From: Fen-1298 sp963833465
GTDB lineage: Bacteria; Bacteroidota; Ignavibacteria; UBA10030
NCBI GenBank assembly: GCA_963833465.1
Contig: CAWHXW010000003.1
Coordinates: forward strand, 248,001 to 312,000
Reading direction: 5' to 3'
DNA: 64,000 bases
The notes beneath the pieces were generated by a model. It ran no database searches and had not been told where the DNA came from. It was given only the letters and a program-made list of their open reading frames with translations. The position numbers were made by a program, and so were the translations under genes. This document shows positions 60,719 through 64,000 of the stretch, piece by piece. Within the stretch, counting starts at the first letter, position 1, and each line of letters begins with the position of its first letter.

Positions 60719-62935
60719 TTATAGAGATGACTTGTTTTTATCCAATGCGTTTCTGATTTTTGAAAGCACTTCTTCTATAACATATGGTTTTTGGAGAAAT
60801 CCCATCACTCCGGCACTTTCTAATTTCGTTTTTATATCTGGCTCAAAATATCCGCTGGCGAATATCATTTTTACTGCAGGGTTTATCTCTTTGAGTTTGT
60901 TAAATTCACTTTCACCTGATAATTTTGGCAATCCCATGTCACTGATAACGAGTGCAATCTCATTTGCATGCTGGCGGTAAACATCCACAGCTTCGATGCC
61001 GTCTTTTGTGGTAATTACAGTATAGCCGTGCGTTTCGAGAAGAAGCTGTGCCATCTCGCGCAGCAGGTCTTCATCTTCAACAACAAGAAGTGTCTCGGTT
61101 CCGCCCTGAACTTTTTCTTCTGCTTTACTCGCTTCAATTGTTGCAGCGCTTTCTTTTGGAACTGGCAAGTACAGGTGGAAAGTTGTTCCGCTTCCGACCG
61201 TACTTTCCACGTCAATAAATCCATGGTGAGCTTGAACAACGCCGTACACCACAGAAAGACCCAATCCTGTTCCTTTACCTTTTTCTTTTGTTGTAAAGAA
61301 AGGGTCGAAAATTCTATTACGAGTCGTTTCGTCTATTCCTATTCCACCATCTGCTACTACTATGCACATATAACGCTGCTCATTTGCCGCTGGGAAACGC
61401 TGCCGCAAATTATTACCCAGTTCTATATTAGCTTTAATTGTAATAACTCCGCCGTTAGGCATTGCATCCCGCGCATTGACGCATAGATTGAGTAATATCT
61501 GGTGAACTTGTGTGTGATCGGCATTGATAAGTGGAATCTGTGGTTCTATTTCTTTTTCAAAAGTGATGGTTTTTGGAAATGTCTGATGTAACATTGATAC
61601 TAACTCATTTATAATATCTGTAACATTAATCGGCTCAAAGGATACTTCAGTTTTGCGGGCAAAAGTAAGAATTTGTCTGACTAATGCTGCACCTCGATCG
61701 ACTGCTTGTCTAATTGCGTTCACTCCGTCGGAAAATTTCTGTGGATTATCTTTCATGGAGTGAAGGATAGATATATATCCAAGAATGATAGCAAGAATAT
61801 TATTGAAATCATGCGCAATGCCGCCGGCGAGCGTACCGATACTGAGCATCTTCTGAGATTGTGTCAACTCTTGCTGAAGTTTCTTTTGTTCTGTAATGTC
61901 TTGAAAAACTTCAAGCATTGCCTTACGCCCTTCATACATCATGCCAACATGACTGATCTGGAACGTTTTGCCTCCTAAAACGCCCGTTGTTTCAATAATG
62001 TCTGGTTTGCCAAATGAGATTCCTCTCTTTAGCGGACAGTTTTCGCATTGCTGGTTGTTGTCTTTATATACCTGCCAGCAGCACATATCCACCGCGTCAA
62101 CCGTAAGCATTTCTTTCATAGTTTTACTGATGAAGAGAATATTTCCTTCTTCATCAACAATGTTCATTCCAAATGGCATTGTCTGGATGAGCAGGTCGTT
62201 AAAGGCATGCGTTTGGCGAAGCGCTTCTTCTGCCTTTCGGTGTTGAGTGAGATCGGAGAAGAAGACGAGCATGTAATCACTCAATGATGTAAAAGTAGAT
62301 TCGACGTACTTTGTTGAGCCGTCTTTGCAAGTGATTACAGATTCTATCGGTTCAGGTTCTCGGTTTTCCCGCTGCGACTTTTCAAGAGATGTTCGCCAAG
62401 CTGCTTCGATTTGATTTCTGTATTCTTCCATCGGATATGCTTTAGGCCACCATGCAAGCAGTGAGGTTATATCTGTTTGTTCATATCCAAAAAGTTCAGT
62501 GAACCGATGGCTGACATACTCAATTTTTTGGTTTTTTCCGGAGAATACAACGATAGAAATAGGTGCAAATTCGACTAACGTTCTGAAAAGTTCTTCACTT
62601 CTTTGCAATGCTTCTTCTGCATGTCTGCGTTCGGTGATGTCTTCGATCATAGCAAGAAAGTACAGAAATCGTTTGTCTTTATCGCGAATTGCCGTAATAG
62701 TTGCCGCTCCCCAAACAATCGTTTTATCTTTTCGTATATAACGTTTTTCTGTGTGATAGACAGGGATTTCTCCGGCAAAAAGCTTTTTAACCGATTCAAT
62801 ATCTTCTGTGATATGGTCTGGATGTGTAATATCTTTGAAGGTCAGTGAAGTTAATTCGCTTTCTTCATAGCCCATCATTGTGCAAAAAGCAAAATTGACC
62901 TTAATAAAATTTAAATCCGGGTCAGAAGTTGCCAT
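60719..62935 (-). CDS. multi-PAS hybrid histidine kinase, 3' part (PAS-PAS-PAS-HisKA-HATPase-REC)
   Basis: The 738-residue frame carries PAS domains at about residues 1-110, 115-235 and 245-355, HisKA with H in GGIAHDFNNILAIILGYISI, HATPase (ADGGIGIDETTRNRIFDPFF, TTKEKGKGTGLGLSVVYGVV) and a C-terminal receiver (ETLLVVEDEDLLREMAQLLL, acceptor Asp in LVISDMGLPKLSGE, K in GFLQKPYVIEEV). The kinase type is the HDFNN class often without a separate regulator. Its apparent start is internal: the frame continues upstream through breaks at about 63033 and 63565. It lies 20 bases before hypE, so it is a possible operon partner. Confidence 0.87.
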   Translation of the reverse strand: MATSDPDLNFIKVNFAFCTMMGYEESELTSLTFKDITHPDHITEDIESVKKLFAGEIPVYHTEKRYIRKDKTIVWGAATITAIRDKDKRFLYFLAMIEDITERRHAEEALQRSEELFRTLVEFAPISIVVFSGKNQKIEYVSHRFTELFGYEQTDITSLLAWWPKAYPMEEYRNQIEAAWRTSLEKSQRENREPEPIESVITCKDGSTKYVESTFTSLSDYMLVFFSDLTQHRKAEEALRQTHAFNDLLIQTMPFGMNIVDEEGNILFISKTMKEMLTVDAVDMCCWQVYKDNNQQCENCPLKRGISFGKPDIIETTGVLGGKTFQISHVGMMYEGRKAMLEVFQDITEQKKLQQELTQSQKMLSIGTLAGGIAHDFNNILAIILGYISILHSMKDNPQKFSDGVNAIRQAVDRGAALVRQILTFARKTEVSFEPINVTDIINELVSMLHQTFPKTITFEKEIEPQIPLINADHTQVHQILLNLCVNARDAMPNGGVITIKANIELGNNLRQRFPAANEQRYMCIVVADGGIGIDETTRNRIFDPFFTTKEKGKGTGLGLSVVYGVVQAHHGFIDVESTVGSGTTFHLYLPVPKESAATIEASKAEEKVQGGTETLLVVEDEDLLREMAQLLLETHGYTVITTKDGIEAVDVYRQHANEIALVISDMGLPKLSGESEFNKLKEINPAVKMIFASGYFEPDIKTKLESAGVMGFLQKPYVIEEVLSKIRNALDKNKSSL

Positions 62936-62981
62936 TCCTAAGGGACTTTCCTCAAATATTCTTCGGAAACGTTCTTCGCTT

Positions 62982-63548
62982 TCACGTAAAGAAACTTCTG
63001 CCTGTTTTTTCTCCGTGATATCTTGAATAGTACCCGAACATCTTCAAAGGTTGCCCATTCGAATCGAATTCTAAATTACCAAGACCATGTAACCAGCGTA
63101 CAGCCCCATCACTAACACGAACAATTCTGTATTCTTGATCAAAAGGATTCTTATTCTTAATGACATATTCCTTCAAGTATTGAGACATTTTATCGCGATC
63201 CGCTTGATGTATAATACTTTCCCAACCTTGAACATTTTTGATATAATTTTTATCGATTCCAAAAATTTCGTCTAACATTTTTGATGATGTCCAAAATCCG
63301 GAAACAACGTCAAGTATATAATGCCCTATGTTAGCAACGCGTTGCGCTTCTTGGAGTTTTGTCTCACTTTCACGTAGAGTTTCCTCCGCTCGTTTTCTTT
63401 CTGTGATGTCTCGAATAATATTTTGGAAGTATCTTTTTCCCTCAATCTTAATAAATTGTGAACTAATTTCGACGGGAAACTTTGAGCCATCTTTTCGACG
63501 ATGCTCAGTTTCATAGACTAGTCCGCCCCGGTCCTCGTGCTGATTCAT
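62982..63548 (-). CDS. PAS-domain middle part of the same frameshifted sensor kinase
   Basis: This frame encodes two PAS segments: VYETEHRRKDGSKFPVEISS with NIIRDITERKRAEETLRESE, then DVVSGFWTSSKMLDEIFGID with IVRVSDGAVRWLHGLGNLEF. Its C-terminus goes out of sense after LKMFG: reading GT-ACT instead of GGT-AC at the CCC run 63033-63035 gives TIQDITEKKQAEVSLRE, which joins the downstream part. Upstream the sense is joined to the right-edge fragment through a second break. It is not an independent gene. Confidence 0.8.
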   Translation of the reverse strand: MNQHEDRGGLVYETEHRRKDGSKFPVEISSQFIKIEGKRYFQNIIRDITERKRAEETLRESETKLQEAQRVANIGHYILDVVSGFWTSSKMLDEIFGIDKNYIKNVQGWESIIHQADRDKMSQYLKEYVIKNKNPFDQEYRIVRVSDGAVRWLHGLGNLEFDSNGQPLKMFGYYSRYHGEKTGRSFFT

Positions 63549-64000
63549 TTGTTTATCGATCTCGGAGTGCGGCTCAGCGCCTGGATATCTTGTATTCTCA
63601 ATTTATGTATCTCTTCCTGTGAGTAACCGTATGCTTTGCATGCTTGATCATTTGCTTCGACAATTCTGCCGTCCATATCGGCCAGTAAAATAATATCGTT
63701 TGCATATTTGATTAGATATTCAAAATGCTTAACGATTGCCTGTCGTTCTACTCGTGCCTCATATTGTTCCCGATAAAACCGGGCTCGTTGATGTCTCCAC
63801 CATAAAGCGATAATTGCGCCGCATGAAAGAATTAAAAGAAAAAAAGCTAATCCAATAATCCATGCCTGCAATCGAAAAGGAGCAAAGACTTCTTCCTGAT
63901 CGACTTTTGCTATTATGAACCATGGTGTGTTTTGAATTTTTCTAATTGCCGCTAGAACAGAAATATTACGATAGTCTTTTCCTTCTACAACTCCTTCAAT
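63545..64000 (-). CDS. membrane N-terminal part of the frameshifted sensor kinase (runs off right edge)
   Basis: The frame is open from the right window edge to a TGA at 63545. It encodes the end of an extracytoplasmic sensor domain of dCache type (GKDYRNISVLAAIRKIQNTP, WFIIAKVDQEEVFAPF), one transmembrane helix (LQAWIIGLAFFLLILSCGAI) and the beginning of a PAS domain (LIKYANDIILLADMDGRIVE). The frame goes out of sense at about 63565, where a missing base would restore EPHSEIDKQMNQHEDR and join the middle part. The kinase is therefore membrane-anchored with a periplasmic ligand domain. Its start lies outside the window. Confidence 0.78.
   Translation of the reverse strand: MEGVVEGKDYRNISVLAAIRKIQNTPWFIIAKVDQEEVFAPFRLQAWIIGLAFFLLILSCGAIIALWWRHQRARFYREQYEARVERQAIVKHFEYLIKYANDIILLADMDGRIVEANDQACKAYGYSQEEIHKLRIQDIQALSRTPRSINK

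Noticed and set aside
1..64000. CRISPR arrays, tRNA or rRNA genes, insertion sequences, prophage
   Set aside because: No regularly spaced repeats, cloverleaf sequences, transposase motifs or phage genes were found on reading both strands.

Overview
The window looks like part of a chromosome from a Bacteroidota/Chlorobiota-group bacterium, most likely an uncultured Ignavibacteria-like lineage. The DNA is A+T-rich. It carries a TonB-dependent receptor with a carboxypeptidase-regulatory N-terminal domain, a type III glutamine synthetase, DUF2851 and M64 proteins, a hopanoid-type HpnC/HpnD pair, and many genes with weak or no Shine-Dalgarno sequences. The taxonomic call is inference from gene content. 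I see no rRNA, tRNA, CRISPR array, insertion sequence or prophage.

Layout. 1-14.5 kb (mostly minus strand): 5' part of argC, a LysE-type exporter, two PAP2 phosphatases in tandem, a TonB receptor, a thioesterase, cupin, acyl-CoA synthetase and XRE-cupin regulator group, GrpB, an envelope protein often labelled asparagine synthetase B, a LemA/M48 protease pair and a solitary DNA methyltransferase. 15.1-23.9 kb (plus): an operon-like set of exported WD40-caspase, DUF4384 protein and CHASE2-adenylate cyclase, then hpnC, hpnD, a MerR regulator and citrate synthase. 24-33.3 kb: EttA, a Sel1-repeat protein, a DMT exporter, an SDR, an M64 protease, and an NRAMP-like transporter next to a soluble MgtE-N/CBS protein. 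33.6-37.3 kb: TSUP + DUF1634, pyrF and DUF2851. 37.4-44.5 kb: glutamine synthetases III and I, then a PAS histidine kinase and an NtrC-type sigma-54 activator.

The centrepiece is 44.6-57.4 kb. A near-consensus sigma-54 promoter precedes a 62-residue membrane protein and a degenerate receiver protein. A complete group 3b-type NADP(H)-linked [NiFe] hydrogenase operon follows (HydB, cNMP-binding protein, HydG, HydD, HydA, maturation protease). Directly behind it is a group 3c-type set, hdrC-hdrB-hdrA-mvhD-mvhG-mvhA, the architecture of the flavin-bifurcating hydrogenase/heterodisulfide reductase complex. hypE lies at 59.6-60.7 kb. The arrangement suggests cytoplasmic H2 metabolism that couples NADP(H), ferredoxin and an unknown disulfide-type acceptor, possibly switched on by the neighbouring two-component system.

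A caution for the whole window: at least nine single-base frame breaks interrupt otherwise intact reading frames (near 2.89, 19.16, 27.24, 42.84, 45.81, 58.07, 59.50, 63.03 and 63.57 kb). Their number, and the homopolymers at several of them, point to residual consensus errors rather than gene decay. The broken genes are therefore described as probable single genes.
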